Positions 9,718 through 20,397 are shown, counted from the first letter of the stretch. The stretch is DNA of 64,000 nt from Corynebacterium coyleae (GCF_030408635.1 NZ_CP047198.1:682001-746000), one strand, 5' to 3'. Translations and numbers: made by a program. Notes: a model not told the origin generated them from the letters alone.

Positions 9718-11343
9718 CTACCCAAAGGTCAGCGAATACAGCTTCACGCCCGCCGAAGGACGGATGCGCAACACCCCGTCCAGGGGTGTGTCGCCTTTCA
9801 CGAGGTCCAAGGTGCCATCGGCGACATCAAAGGTCCGAGTGGAGCCGTCCGGGTACTCCACATCGACTTTGCCCTTGCCCGACACCACCAGCTGCACCCA
9901 AGAGGCATAGACGTTGATGTCCATGTACCCACCATCCGTTTCGACGGATTCTGGCCCCAGCGTCCACTTCCCGGACAGCGCGTACATGTAGCGCTCCGGT
10001 GCGGGCTGCTCGCTGAAGTCGTGCGGGCCGTCGGAGTAACCCGGCTGCAACGTGTACTTCGCGCGAGCCGTACCCAGGTAGGTCTCTGGGTTACGGTCCT
10101 TGGTGCCAGACTCATTACTCTGCTTTTCGATGACCTCCGGCAGCACCACTCCTGGATTCTTTTCTCGCAGCAATTCCCGAATGAGCTGCTCGGTCTCAGC
10201 GTATGAGCCTTCGCCTTCCACGATCTGGCGGACGTTGCCGTTTTGATCAATGAGGTATCGCGCCGGCCAATAGCGGTTGTTGAAGTTCTTCCAGGTGGCA
10301 AACGAATTGTCCTGAGCCACGGGGTAGTGGATGCCTTCCTTTTCTACGGCGGCCCTCACGTTGCCTAGGTCATGTTCGAAGCCGTACTCGGGGGAGTGGA
10401 TCCCGACGACGGTGAGGCCGGCATCGCGGTAGGCGTCGTAAAGCTTGGTGATGTGCTCGCCCGCCCGCTGACAGTTAATGCAGGCGTAGGCCCAAAAGTC
10501 GACGAGCATTACCCCGCCGTCCTGCGGGCTCGGCGGCCGGTCAGTGTTGATCCAGTTCTCCAGCCCTGCAAATTCGGGGGCCGGACCGCAGTCGTGGAGG
10601 GCGGTGGGGTCGGATCGTCGACAAGCATTGAGCTCGCCTGTGCCCAGCGCATTCGTAGCAAAGTCGGAGTTCTCAAAACGCTGCGACAAACCCGACGTCC
10701 AATTCGGCAACGCTCGCTGAATCGCCGCCGGCGCATCGAGCGCAAGCGCGAGCGTGAACACGAGCACGACCACACCAATCGCGCGCCGATGACGCTGGAC
10801 CACATCAACCTTCTCACCGACTTTGTTGCCCGCGAGTGTGAAGACAAACAACGGCAGCGCGGATCCCAACGCGAAAGCCACAGTGAGCAGCACCGTATTC
10901 CACCCAATCTCACCCGTACTCCCCGCAACCGTCACCGCAGCAAGCACCGGACCAGCACACGGAACGTACACCGCGCCGAGCGCCAACCCGATAACAAAAC
11001 CACCCTTCTCCCGCGCATTCTGTTGAAGTTGGTAGGGGCGCGGGATCGCGTCGAAAGGCTTCTGCACAACGTCTCCCACCTTCGGGAAAATCATGCCCAA
11101 ACCAACGAGACACAACAGAACAATCCCCGTCCACCGCAACACCGACGGCGGCAAATGCAGCGCGTTCAGCAACAGCGAACCCAACAGCGCAATCACCGCA
11201 AAACTAATGGTCAAACCAGCAACTACATGCGACGGCTTACGGCCAACACTGACACCGAGCACCACCGGCAGCACCGGCAAAATACACGGCGACAGCGCCG
11301 TGATCACCCCTCCAATGAACCCCACAAGAACAACACTGAGCAT
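9718..11343 (-). CDS. dipZ: DipZ: CcdA-type membrane domain fused to thioredoxin-like domain
   Basis: 541 aa. Residues 1-210 are a CcdA/DsbD-type membrane module with redox cysteines in LSPCILPVLP and VYVPCAGPVL. A signal-less linker leads to a thioredoxin-like domain with the motif ACINCQ (about residue 290) and a C-terminal carbohydrate-binding-like beta domain (ALSGKWTLG...). This is the mycobacterial DipZ architecture, which passes electrons across the membrane to extracytoplasmic thiols. ATG 11343 follows AAGGAGA. It is divergent from a lipoprotein/ECF sigma/anti-sigma unit; in mycobacteria dipZ belongs to the SigK regulon, so regulation by the neighbouring sigma factor is likely. Confidence 0.93.
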   Translation of the reverse strand: MLSVVLVGFIGGVITALSPCILPVLPVVLGVSVGRKPSHVVAGLTISFAVIALLGSLLLNALHLPPSVLRWTGIVLLCLVGLGMIFPKVGDVVQKPFDAIPRPYQLQQNAREKGGFVIGLALGAVYVPCAGPVLAAVTVAGSTGEIGWNTVLLTVAFALGSALPLFVFTLAGNKVGEKVDVVQRHRRAIGVVVLVFTLALALDAPAAIQRALPNWTSGLSQRFENSDFATNALGTGELNACRRSDPTALHDCGPAPEFAGLENWINTDRPPSPQDGGVMLVDFWAYACINCQRAGEHITKLYDAYRDAGLTVVGIHSPEYGFEHDLGNVRAAVEKEGIHYPVAQDNSFATWKNFNNRYWPARYLIDQNGNVRQIVEGEGSYAETEQLIRELLREKNPGVVLPEVIEKQSNESGTKDRNPETYLGTARAKYTLQPGYSDGPHDFSEQPAPERYMYALSGKWTLGPESVETDGGYMDINVYASWVQLVVSGKGKVDVEYPDGSTRTFDVADGTLDLVKGDTPLDGVLRIRPSAGVKLYSLTFG

Positions 11344-11382
11344 CGATCTCTCCTTACGTTGTCACCTCATTCCTGACACCCA

Positions 11383-11450
11383 GAACTACGGAGCGACCTA
11401 CTTTTTCGGATTGCTCCAATCCGCTGTCATAGGGCGCTCCGTAGTAGTTC
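11383..11450. promoter_or_regulatory. long inverted repeat between dipZ and the sigma-factor operon
   Basis: GAACTACGGAGCGACCTA at 11383-11400 recurs on the other strand at 11450-11430 as the same sequence with a 3-base TAC duplication and one substitution (A to C before CCTA). The two copies face each other in the divergent promoter region of dipZ and the lipoprotein-sigma operon. This is what a pair of promoters for one ECF sigma factor, or a dyad operator, would look like. I cannot assign -35/-10 parts. Confidence 0.6.
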
Positions 11451-11502
11451 ATGACGGGCCAGAAACCTGCGCCCGCGACACCGACACAACGAAGGAGACA
11501 CC

Positions 11503-11670
11503 ATGTCTATCAACCGCACCATCGCCGCCGTCAGTGCTATTGCGATCACCGCAGTTGGGCTTGTCGCCTGCAACGACTCTGAAGACAAGATGGATAACAA
11601 GATGGACGGCTCCATGACGCCGTCGTCCGCGATGATGAGCGAAGAGAAGATGACGGAAGAGTCTAAGTAA
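11503..11670 (+). CDS. small Met-rich lipoprotein
   Basis: 55 aa. ATG 11503 has GAAGGAGA 5 bases upstream. The N-terminus MSINRTIAAVSAIAIT runs into a lipobox VGLVAC, so the mature peptide would be a lipid-anchored tail of only about 31 residues. The tail is acidic and methionine-rich (DKMDNKMDGSMTPSSAMMSE), with 7 Met. Its stop is 3 bases before the sigma-factor GTG, so it is the first gene of that operon. In mycobacteria the SigK regulon includes MPT70/83 lipoproteins with fasciclin domains; here only this short tail is present. Met-rich periplasmic peptides can bind Cu(I), but nothing shows that here. Confidence 0.75.
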   Translation: MSINRTIAAVSAIAITAVGLVACNDSEDKMDNKMDGSMTPSSAMMSEEKMTEESK

Positions 11671-11673
11671 CTC

Positions 11674-12249
11674 GTGCCGCAGGTGTTAGATTTGGAACCT
11701 GTGGATCTGGACAGTCTGTTAGACGGCGTGCGCGCGGGTGACAAGGCCGCTTTCGCCGATCTTTACGATGCCCTAGCGTCCCAGGTTCTTGGTCTCGCCA
11801 CACACATTTTGCGCGACCGAGCCCAGGCGGAAGAGATCACCCAAGAGGTGTTCGTGGAGGTATGGCAGAAAGCCCACACATTCGACCCAGCCCGGGGAAG
11901 TGTGAAGTCGTGGGTGCTTCGTCTTACCAAATCGCGTTCTATCGACCGGCTGCGGAGTTGGCGTAGTGCGCAGGCTCGTGACACAGAGGACTTCCATAAG
12001 CAGCTCACCACCTGGGTTGTTCCCGCGGAGGACGAAGCGCAACACAGACTAGAATCGCAGGAACTTCAGGAACTCATTGATTCGATCGGGGAACCCCACC
12101 GCAGTGCGCTCATGTTGGCATACTTCGGGGAGTACACCCACCAGGAAATCGCCGATGCGACAGGTGTTGCGCTCGGCACTGCTAAGACGCGTGTGCGCGA
12201 TGGCCTGCAGAAGTTGCGCAAGGCCGTGACATTGAAAGGAGGCCTGTGA
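11674..12249 (+). CDS. sigK: ECF RNA polymerase sigma factor, SigK-like
   Basis: 191 aa, GTG start coupled to the preceding lipoprotein stop. Region 2 spans about residues 25-95 (FADLYDALASQVLGLATHILRD, AEEITQEVFVEVWQKAHTFDP, GSVKSWVLRLTKSRSIDRLR). Region 4 spans about 130-185 (IGEPHRSALMLAYFGEYTHQEIADATGVALGTAKTRV, the recognition helix). The pairing with an RskA-like membrane anti-sigma factor and divergent dipZ matches the mycobacterial SigK/RskA/DipZ system, which is the basis for the symbol; orthology was not tested. Confidence 0.88.
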   Translation: MPQVLDLEPVDLDSLLDGVRAGDKAAFADLYDALASQVLGLATHILRDRAQAEEITQEVFVEVWQKAHTFDPARGSVKSWVLRLTKSRSIDRLRSWRSAQARDTEDFHKQLTTWVVPAEDEAQHRLESQELQELIDSIGEPHRSALMLAYFGEYTHQEIADATGVALGTAKTRVRDGLQKLRKAVTLKGGL

Positions 12250-12848
12250 TGGATAAGGATTTCGAGGACCTTTTCAATTCTGCGGCCTCGCCAGTCACGC
12301 CGCCGCCGGATCTCAAGAGCGCGATCATGGCGCGTATCGACGACACCGAGCAGGTCACCGACCTTTCCTCCGCCAGGAGAAATCGTTCGGGCCGACGTTT
12401 CGCCGCAGTAGCAGCAGCGGTGCTCCTTGTCGCCGGTTCTGGTGTCGTGATCACCCAGTACAACGGAAGCGCCCCGTCAGAAGCTCCCACTGAATCTGCG
12501 ACGGCTCAGGGCATCAGCGAGATGCACGCCGTCATGGATGCCGACGATGCTCGCCAGGGGCAGGCAGATGCAATGGGTGCAACCCTAGATATCGTGCTCA
12601 GTTCTGACATGGGTAAAGGCGGCGCCATGGTCAACGGTCAACCCGCGCTTGCCGACGGCATGGGTGCCCAAGTCTGGGCCGTCATGGACGACGGGGCGAT
12701 GGAATCCGCCGGCGTCATCGGCCAAGAACCCCACGACGACGTGTGGATGCCGTTGCCAGGCGGTACCGCCTCCATCCTCGTTACCGAGGAAGTTGCCGCC
12801 GGCGCAGAACAGCCCTCGGGCGCAGTGTTGGCGAACGTGAAGCTCTAA
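12249..12848 (+). CDS. membrane anti-sigma factor, RskA-like
   Basis: 199 aa. ATG 12249 overlaps the sigma-factor TGA and follows AAAGGAGG. A short cytosolic N-terminal part (about 45 residues) is followed by one membrane helix (FAAVAAAVLLVAGSGVVITQY, about residues 51-71) and an extracytoplasmic RskA-type beta domain (GAQVWAVMDDGAMESAGVIG, PLPGGTASILVTEE). RskA-class proteins hold SigK at the membrane until cleaved by regulated proteolysis. The cytosolic sigma-binding part is short compared with a full zinc-binding anti-sigma domain and has no Cys/His motif. Confidence 0.85.
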   Translation: MDKDFEDLFNSAASPVTPPPDLKSAIMARIDDTEQVTDLSSARRNRSGRRFAAVAAAVLLVAGSGVVITQYNGSAPSEAPTESATAQGISEMHAVMDADDARQGQADAMGATLDIVLSSDMGKGGAMVNGQPALADGMGAQVWAVMDDGAMESAGVIGQEPHDDVWMPLPGGTASILVTEEVAAGAEQPSGAVLANVKL

Positions 12849-12905
12849 CGGCGTCCCTCGCCCTGTTCCGGCCTCTTTCCGGCCTAGTCCAGACGGCTCT
12901 CCAGC

Positions 12906-12947
12906 GGAAGTCGTTAGTACGGGGTTGGGAGCGTACTAACGACTTCC
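12906..12947. repeat. perfect 15-bp inverted repeat (hairpin) after the anti-sigma gene
   Basis: GGAAGTCGTTAGTAC (12906-12920) and its exact reverse complement (12933-12947) flank a 12-base loop. It lies between the convergent ends of the anti-sigma and inositol-phosphatase genes, so a two-way terminator is the simplest role, though neither side has a clean run of T. The rest of 12849-12996 holds nothing I recognise. Confidence 0.7.
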
Positions 12948-12996
12948 CGGTAATGACTTTTACGGAAGGGGCGGGGTGGGGACACAGCGAAGACCG

Positions 12997-13791
12997 CTAG
13001 CCGCGGAGGCGGGCGGCGACCTCGTCGACCACCTGGGGGTTGCCCGCCACGCACCAGGTCACGCCGCCGGCGTCGACCTTGACGCAGCGACCACCGACGG
13101 CCTCGACGAGCGGCTTGCCGGGCAGCCAATCCCAGTCGGGGACGGAGTGCTGCATCCACGCACCCATTTGACCTGCGGCGATGTTGGCCAAGTCGACAGA
13201 GCCGGCGCCGAGCATGCGGATCGTGGCGGCGCCTGAAACCACGCGCAGCCAGGGCTCGCGAACGGCATCATCCGACATAAAGGTGGGGTGGAGGTAGGTC
13301 ACCACCGCGCTTTCGGCGAGCGGGGCGTCGGCAAGGGTGGGCAGGGCAACGCCGTTGCGGGTGGCCTCGCCGTCCGCAGCGACCCAGGTGGTGTCAAGTG
13401 CAGGGCGGTGGATGGCGGAGATGGTTGGGGTGGGGGACGGGGAGTCGTCGATAAGAGCGAGCGCCGAACAGAAGTAGTCGGAGCCTTGCGAGAAGTTGTA
13501 GGTGCCATCGACGGGGTCGATCACCCAGGTGCGTCCGGTGCGGGAGGGGCGGTTGGCGCCCTCCTCGCCGATGACGCCGTCGTTGGGGCGAAGCGCCTCG
13601 AGCGCGCTGGCGACGAAACGCTCCGCGGCACGATCCGCCTCCGTGACCACGTCGGACACGGAAGTTTTGAACTCCGTGCCCAGGCCCTCGGCGCGCATGC
13701 GCAGGGCAAGGCCGCCGGCGTGTTGGACAAGCGCGGCGGCCAGTTCGGCGTCGGAGGAGGAACGGTGTGCGTTGATAAATGCTTCAGTCAC
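12997..13791 (-). CDS. inositol monophosphatase family phosphatase
   Basis: 264 aa. GTG 13791 is chosen: it is 8 bases downstream of the thiC stop, and the homology-like part starts soon after. Metal and catalytic motifs: IGEEGA (metal-binding Glu-Glu), WVIDPVDGTYNFSQG (the DPxDGT motif) and SVPDWDWLPGKPLVEAVGG (the late Asp motif, variant of WDxAA). Substrates in this family include inositol phosphate, histidinol phosphate and PAP, so the true substrate is open. Probably cotranscribed with thiC. Confidence 0.87.
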   Translation of the reverse strand: MTEAFINAHRSSSDAELAAALVQHAGGLALRMRAEGLGTEFKTSVSDVVTEADRAAERFVASALEALRPNDGVIGEEGANRPSRTGRTWVIDPVDGTYNFSQGSDYFCSALALIDDSPSPTPTISAIHRPALDTTWVAADGEATRNGVALPTLADAPLAESAVVTYLHPTFMSDDAVREPWLRVVSGAATIRMLGAGSVDLANIAAGQMGAWMQHSVPDWDWLPGKPLVEAVGGRCVKVDAGGVTWCVAGNPQVVDEVAARLRG

Positions 13792-13798
13792 GCCGCCA

Positions 13799-15754
<1,956 letters not shown>

Positions 15755-15803
15755 CTATCCCGTCGTGGTGGCTGCGTCAGGCAGTTCGCTAGACTTCCCG
15801 GTT

Positions 15804-16913
15804 ATGCAGCCCGAGACTCAAGCGCGGATTAAGGATCTTTCGTCCACACTTTCCACTATCGAGAAGGTGATGGACCTCGACGTGCTCCGCGAGCGCGCCC
15901 GCGAACTCGAGGTCCAAGCCGGCGACCCGTCTCTTTGGGACGATCCGGCGCACGCACAGCAGGTGACCACTGAGCTTTCCAATGTGCAGTCGCGGTTGAA
16001 GAAGGTCACGTCGTTGCGCTCGCGTATCGACGACCTGCCGGTCATGTACGAACTCGCCGAAGAAGAAGGCGACCCCTCGATGGCCGACGACGAGTTGGCG
16101 GACGTGGCAGCGCAAATCGATTCGCTCGAGGTGCAGACCATGCTCTCCGGCGAATACGACGAGCGCGAGGCCGTGGTCAACATCCGCTCTGGCGCCGGTG
16201 GCGTGGACGCGGCGGACTGGGCGGAGATGCTCATGCGTATGTACGTGCGTTGGGCGGAAAAGGCTGGCCACAAGGTGGATGTGTACGACATCTCCTACGC
16301 CGAAGAGGCCGGCATTAAGTCCGCCACCTTTGTTGTGCACGGCGATTACCTCTACGGCCAGTTGTCGGTGGAGCAGGGCGCGCACCGGCTTGTGCGTATC
16401 TCGCCGTTTGATAACCAGGGCCGCCGCCAGACCTCGTTCGCCGAGGTGGAGGTGCTTCCGGTCGTGGAGCACACCGACCACATTGACATCCCGGATTCGG
16501 ACATCCGCGTGGACGTCTACCGTTCCTCTGGCCCGGGCGGGCAGAGCGTGAACACCACCGACTCCGCGGTGCGCATCACCCACATTCCGACTGGCATCGT
16601 GGTGACCTGTCAGAACGAGAAGTCCCAGATTCAGAACAAGGCCTCGGCGCTCAACGTGCTGCAGTCCAAGTTGCTGGAGAAGAAGCGCCAGGAAGAAAAG
16701 GCGGAGATGGACGCCCTTGGCGCGGGCGGCAACGCCAGCTGGGGCAACCAGATGCGCTCCTATGTCCTGCACCCGTATCAGATGGTCAAGGACCTGCGCA
16801 CCGACTATGAGGTGGGCGACCCGCAGAAGGTGCTCGACGGCGACATCGACGGCTTCCTGGAGGCCGGCATCCGCTGGCGCATGGCACAGCAGCAACAAGA
16901 GTCACACCAGTAA
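15804..16913 (+). CDS. prfB: peptide chain release factor 2
   Basis: 369 aa, starting [15 protein letters not shown]. It reads UGA/UAA stop codons: the recognition tripeptide SPF ([15 protein letters not shown]) and the peptidyl-tRNA hydrolysis motif GGQ ([17 protein letters not shown]) are both present. The frame is continuous, with no in-frame UGA and no autoregulatory +1 frameshift near codon 26, as usual in actinobacteria. It starts about 60 bases from the divergent thiC riboswitch. Confidence 0.97.
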   Translation: MQPETQARIKDLSSTLSTIEKVMDLDVLRERARELEVQAGDPSLWDDPAHAQQVTTELSNVQSRLKKVTSLRSRIDDLPVMYELAEEEGDPSMADDELADVAAQIDSLEVQTMLSGEYDEREAVVNIRSGAGGVDAADWAEMLMRMYVRWAEKAGHKVDVYDISYAEEAGIKSATFVVHGDYLYGQLSVEQGAHRLVRISPFDNQGRRQTSFAEVEVLPVVEHTDHIDIPDSDIRVDVYRSSGPGGQSVNTTDSAVRITHIPTGIVVTCQNEKSQIQNKASALNVLQSKLLEKKRQEEKAEMDALGAGGNASWGNQMRSYVLHPYQMVKDLRTDYEVGDPQKVLDGDIDGFLEAGIRWRMAQQQQESHQ

Positions 16914-16930
16914 CGGGTAAGGTGTGTCGC

Positions 16931-17623
16931 GTGATCCGATTCGACCATGTGACCAAGACGTATCCGACGTCCACGCGCCCCGCGCTCAACGACGTCACCC
17001 TGGAGATCCCAGACGGCGAGTTCGTCTTCCTGATCGGCGCGTCCGGCTCCGGCAAATCGTCGTTCTTGCAGTTGATGATCCGCGAGGAAAACGTCACCTC
17101 CGGCGACATCTACTTCGGCGACTTCCACGTCAACGCACTGTCCGGCAAGCAGATCAACACACTGCGCCAGTCCATCGGCTACGTGTTCCAGGACTTCCGC
17201 TTGCTGCCCAACCTCAACGTGTACGACAACGTGGCGTTCGCGCTTGAGGTCATCGGCAAACCGAAGGACCGCATTGCCAAACTCGTGCCGGAGGCGCTCG
17301 AACTTGTCGGCCTCGGCGCGAAGGCGAATCGTATGCCGCGCGAGTTGTCAGGTGGTGAGCAGCAGCGTGTTGCGATTGCGCGTGCGTTCGTCGATAAGCC
17401 AAAGCTCATGCTTTGCGACGAGCCCACGGGCAACCTCGACCCCGGCACCGCCGACGAAATCATGGCGTTGCTTGCGCGTATTAACCGCATGGGAACCACC
17501 GTGGTCATGTCCACACACAACGCGCGTGCGGTGGATGACATGCGCAAACGTGTCATCGAACTGCAACTGGGCAAGGTTGTGCGCGACGAACAAAACGGCG
17601 TCTACGGGGATGTGAGGAAGTAA
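16931..17623 (+). CDS. ftsE: cell-division ABC ATPase FtsE
   Basis: 230 aa. GTG 16931 ([12 protein letters not shown]) follows AAGGTG; the GTG at 16922 is too close to that site. Walker [11 protein letters not shown]-loop [11 protein letters not shown], signature [14 protein letters not shown], Walker [13 protein letters not shown] and switch His in MSTHNA are all intact. FtsE drives FtsX, which in actinobacteria activates a peptidoglycan hydrolase at the septum. ftsX follows 2 bases after the stop. Confidence 0.96.
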   Translation: MIRFDHVTKTYPTSTRPALNDVTLEIPDGEFVFLIGASGSGKSSFLQLMIREENVTSGDIYFGDFHVNALSGKQINTLRQSIGYVFQDFRLLPNLNVYDNVAFALEVIGKPKDRIAKLVPEALELVGLGAKANRMPRELSGGEQQRVAIARAFVDKPKLMLCDEPTGNLDPGTADEIMALLARINRMGTTVVMSTHNARAVDDMRKRVIELQLGKVVRDEQNGVYGDVRK

Positions 17624-17625
17624 CC

Positions 17626-18528
17626 ATGAACTGGAATTTCATCTTCCGCGAAGGCTTCAAAGGGCTCGGCCGCAACCTGACCATGACCATCGCACTGGTG
17701 ATCACCACGGCGCTCTCGCTCGCGCTCGTCGGCACTGGCATTTTGATCTCGCAGGCCACGGCCGATACGAAGAAGCTCTACCTCGACCGCGTCGAAGTGA
17801 TGGTGGAGTTGGACGAGGAAATCTCTGCCAACGACAAGGACTGCTCCACCGACGCTTGTAAGCAGGTGCGCGACACACTGCAGGGCGACGACCGCGTCGA
17901 GCAAGTCACCTTCCGCTCCCGCGAGCAGTCCTACGAGCGGTTCGTGGAACTGTTCCAGGACGCCGAGCCGGAACTCGTGCGCGAAACCACCCCGGATGCG
18001 TTGCCGGCCGCGCTGCACGTGCGCCTGGAGGACCCGACCGACACCGCGCCGCTTGACGCGATCCGTGAGCTGCCGCAGGTCACCGTCATTTCAGACCAAG
18101 CCGACACCGTGCGCTCCGCCGCCGGCACGCTGAACACGTTCCGCAACGCCGCCTTCGTCATCGCCGCCGCACAGGCGCTGGCCGCTGTGTTCCTGATCGC
18201 GAACATGGTGCAGTTGGCTGCGTTCAACCGCCGCGAACAGATCGGCATCATGCGCATGGTCGGCGCCTCGCGCTGGTACACCCAAGCCCCGTTCGTGCTT
18301 GAGGCCGTGATCTCCGTACTGCTCGGCGCGGTGCTGGCCACCCTCGGCGTGTGGGCCGGCAAGCAGTTCCTGGTGGACCCGCTGCTTGGCGACCTCTATG
18401 CCTCCCAACTCATCGCCCGCGTCCCAGACTCTGCCGTGTGGGCCGTCATGCCACTGACCGGGCTCGTCGCCATGGTGCTCGGCGGCCTCGCAGCACAGGT
18501 GGCACTTCGCTCCTACGTGCGTAAGTAG
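17626..18528 (+). CDS. ftsX: cell-division membrane protein FtsX
   Basis: 300 aa. Topology is typical of FtsX: TM1 near residues 20-45 (LTMTIALVITTALSLALVGTGILI), a large extracytoplasmic loop of about 130 residues with a Cys pair (DCSTDAC), then three TMs in the C-terminal FtsX domain (FRNAAFVIAAAQALAAVFLIANMV, NRREQIGIMRMVGASRWY between them). ATG 17626 is 2 bases after ftsE; smpB follows 15 bases downstream. Confidence 0.95.
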   Translation: MNWNFIFREGFKGLGRNLTMTIALVITTALSLALVGTGILISQATADTKKLYLDRVEVMVELDEEISANDKDCSTDACKQVRDTLQGDDRVEQVTFRSREQSYERFVELFQDAEPELVRETTPDALPAALHVRLEDPTDTAPLDAIRELPQVTVISDQADTVRSAAGTLNTFRNAAFVIAAAQALAAVFLIANMVQLAAFNRREQIGIMRMVGASRWYTQAPFVLEAVISVLLGAVLATLGVWAGKQFLVDPLLGDLYASQLIARVPDSAVWAVMPLTGLVAMVLGGLAAQVALRSYVRK

Positions 18529-18543
18529 TACACTCGAGCGCCT

Positions 18544-19041
18544 ATGTCCAAGAAGAAGAAAAAGCAGAAGCTTTCCAACACCGGCGTCCTGGCGACCAAC
18601 CGGAAAGCTCGCCATGACTACACCATCTTGGACACCTGGGAGTGCGGGCTCGTCCTGCAAGGCACCGAGATCAAGGCGCTGCGCGAAGGCAAGGTGTCGC
18701 TCGTCGAGGCGTTTGCCACCATCGACAACGGCGAAGTCTGGCTGCGCAACATGCACATCCCCGAATACTCCAAGGGGCACTGGACCAACCACCCGCCGCG
18801 CCGCACCCGCAAACTGCTGCTGCACCGCCGCGAGATCGACTCGCTGGAAGGCAAAGTCCGCGACGGCAACCGCACCCTCATCCCGCTATCGCTTTATCTC
18901 AAGGACGGCCGCGCCAAGGTCGAGTTGGGCCTCGGCCAAGGTAAGCAGGACTACGACAAGCGCCGCGCCATCAAGCGACGCACCGAGGACCGCGAAATCA
19001 CCCGTGAGCTGGGCCGCAAGCTGAAGGGCATCAAGGCGTAG
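18544..19041 (+). CDS. smpB: SsrA-binding protein SmpB
   Basis: 165 aa small basic protein that binds the tRNA-like domain of tmRNA during ribosome rescue. Family features: VLATNRKARHDYTI, GLVLQGTEIKALREGKVSLVE, IPEYSKGHWTNHPPRRTRKLLLH, and a lysine/arginine-rich C-tail (KQDYDKRRAIKRRTEDRE). The N-terminal run KKKKKQK is typical. The tmRNA gene lies about 850 bases downstream, so protein and RNA partner are neighbours. Confidence 0.97.
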   Translation: MSKKKKKQKLSNTGVLATNRKARHDYTILDTWECGLVLQGTEIKALREGKVSLVEAFATIDNGEVWLRNMHIPEYSKGHWTNHPPRRTRKLLLHRREIDSLEGKVRDGNRTLIPLSLYLKDGRAKVELGLGQGKQDYDKRRAIKRRTEDREITRELGRKLKGIKA

Positions 19042-19064
19042 CGTTTTCAGTACGGTGGGGGCCT

Positions 19065-19715
19065 ATGAAAAAGGCACTGATTACTGGAGCGTCTCGCGGC
19101 ATCGGTCGCGCGATTGCTGAAGAACTTGGCAAGGACCACCACATTTACGCGGGCGCGTCACGGGACGCGTCCGAGATTGTTTCGGCGCTGCCGAGCGCGG
19201 AGCCGTTCGAGGTGGACCTGACGGATACCGCAGCTATTGAGCGCGCCGCCGCTGAGATCGACGAACTCGACGTCCTCGTGCTGGCCGCCGGCGTGATGGA
19301 AAACGGTTCCCTGGAAGAGGTCGGCGACGCCTCCTGGCGCAACACGATGGAAGTCAACCTCCACGCGCCCGTGACGCTTACCCGCGCGCTGCTTCCTGCT
19401 TTACGACGATCCAACGGCCTGATCATCACCATCAACTCCGGCGCCGGCTACCACGGCATCGCCAACAACTCCGCCTACTGCGCCTCCAAGTTCGCGCTGC
19501 GCGGCTTTACCGATTCACTCGCCCAGGAAGAGGCCGGCAAGGTCCGCGTGACCTCGCTGCACCCAGGCCGCACCGACACCGACATGCTCTCCGGCGACGA
19601 CGGCCTGCCCAAGATGGCCGCCACCGAAGTAGCCAAGGCAGCCCGCCTAGCTGTCGACGCCGGCCCCGACGCCGTCATCGAATTCCTCCGCGTCCGCCCA
19701 GCGTTCACGGAGTAG
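19065..19715 (+). CDS. SDR family oxidoreductase
   Basis: 216 aa short-chain dehydrogenase. N-terminal cofactor loop ITGASRGIGRAIA (TGxxxGxG), VLAAGVMENGS (the NAG-like motif), active-site Ser in ITINSGAGYHG, and the catalytic YxxxK as YCASK, followed by the LHPGRTDTDM loop. NADP(H) preference is plausible from the Arg after the second glycine. The substrate is unknown. It stands between smpB and ssrA. Confidence 0.88.
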   Translation: MKKALITGASRGIGRAIAEELGKDHHIYAGASRDASEIVSALPSAEPFEVDLTDTAAIERAAAEIDELDVLVLAAGVMENGSLEEVGDASWRNTMEVNLHAPVTLTRALLPALRRSNGLIITINSGAGYHGIANNSAYCASKFALRGFTDSLAQEEAGKVRVTSLHPGRTDTDMLSGDDGLPKMAATEVAKAARLAVDAGPDAVIEFLRVRPAFTE

Positions 19716-19769
19716 GTTGCCGGCTGGGGCGGGCTTGCCGGCTGAGGCGGGCTTGCGGGCGTTGCTCAG

Positions 19770-19841
19770 GCTCCGGCGCGCCCAGCCCCTTGTGCTCCGG
19801 CGCGCTCGGCCCCTTGTGCTCCGGCGCGCCCGGCCCCTTGT
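19770..19841. repeat. three tandem 24-bp repeats upstream of ssrA
   Basis: Three head-to-tail copies (19770-19793, 19794-19817, 19818-19841) of a GC-rich 24-mer beginning GCTCCGGCGCGC and ending CCCCTTGT, differing at one or two positions. An imperfect GCGGGCTTGC(C)GGCTGAG repeat precedes them. The copies lie between the SDR stop and the tmRNA, so they could sit in the ssrA promoter region. Confidence 0.85.
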
Positions 19842-19895
19842 GCTTGTGCGCCGCGTCGGGTAACGTCTCTTCTCCTACGTTTCTTCGTAGTTGAA

Positions 19896-20282
19896 GGGGT
19901 CGATTTGGTTTCGACTTCATCACTTAGCCAGGGGAAGCGTGCCGGTGCAGGCAGGAGACCACCGAAAGCGTCGCTGTAACTAATAAACGCAGAGAAGAAC
20001 TCTCAGCGTGACTACGCCCTCGCTGCCTAATTAGAAAGGTTCAGCGACCTGCGTGTCCGTCAGGCCGGGGATGTCCCCGACCCGGTACCTGGCGTCGACT
20101 TAGGGGACTTGCCTTCCGGCCCTGTCAGTGGGGCCTTGGAAGGGACATTTTTCACTGACTGGGCCCGTCATCCGGACATGTTCGCCTGATCCGGAGGGCC
20201 GAGCAGAGATTCTGTGCGAACTGCGCACGGAGAAGCCCTGGTGCGGTGGTGAAGGACCCGGGTTCAATTCCCGGCGGCTCCA
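19896..20282 (+). ncRNA. ssrA: tmRNA
   Basis: Starts GGGGUCGAUUUGGUUUCGACUU, the universal tmRNA 5' end, and finishes with a tRNA-like T-arm GGGTTCAATTCCC and acceptor GGCTCCA; CCA is not encoded. The tag frame 19989-20030 starts at a GCA resume codon and reads AEKNSQRDYALAA then TAA, ending in the ALAA recognised by ClpXP. Pseudoknot-rich sequence fills the middle. Its 3' end is the prophage insertion site, and the left junction leaves the gene intact. Confidence 0.97.
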
Positions 20283-20325
20283 CTGGAAAGAGACCCCCAG
20301 ACCCTTACGGGCCTGGGGGTTTCTT
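20262..20325. repeat. attL core (64 bp)
   Basis: Begins GTTCAATTCCCGGCGGCTCC, the 3' part of tmRNA, and runs through the ssrA terminator. Identical to 57101-57164; with one mismatch the match extends to 20334/57173. Confidence 0.97.
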
Positions 20326-20328
20326 CTT
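20294..20328 (+). terminator. ssrA rho-independent terminator (copied in attR)
   Basis: Stem CCCCCAG (20294-20300) with CTGGGGG (20313-20319), then a T-rich tail. The same hairpin recurs at 57133-57167 because it is part of the att core. Confidence 0.9.
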
Positions 20329-20397
20329 ATTTGTGCTGGTAGTAGCAATAAATGAAAGTGCAGGAAGGTGCACCAAAGCACAATGCCGTTCATTCCG

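Noticed and set aside
15804-15900. Programmed frameshift in prfB
   Set aside because: No in-frame UGA or CTT TGA site; the frame is continuous.
15789-16898. 369-codon minus-strand frame opposite prfB
   Set aside because: Antisense shadow of a strongly conserved release-factor gene.
19770-19841. CRISPR array
   Set aside because: Repeats are directly tandem, without spacers, and no cas genes are present.
19705-19923. 72-codon minus-strand frame with 8-residue repeats
   Set aside because: Its repeats are just the 24-bp DNA repeat; it runs antisense into the tmRNA 5' end.
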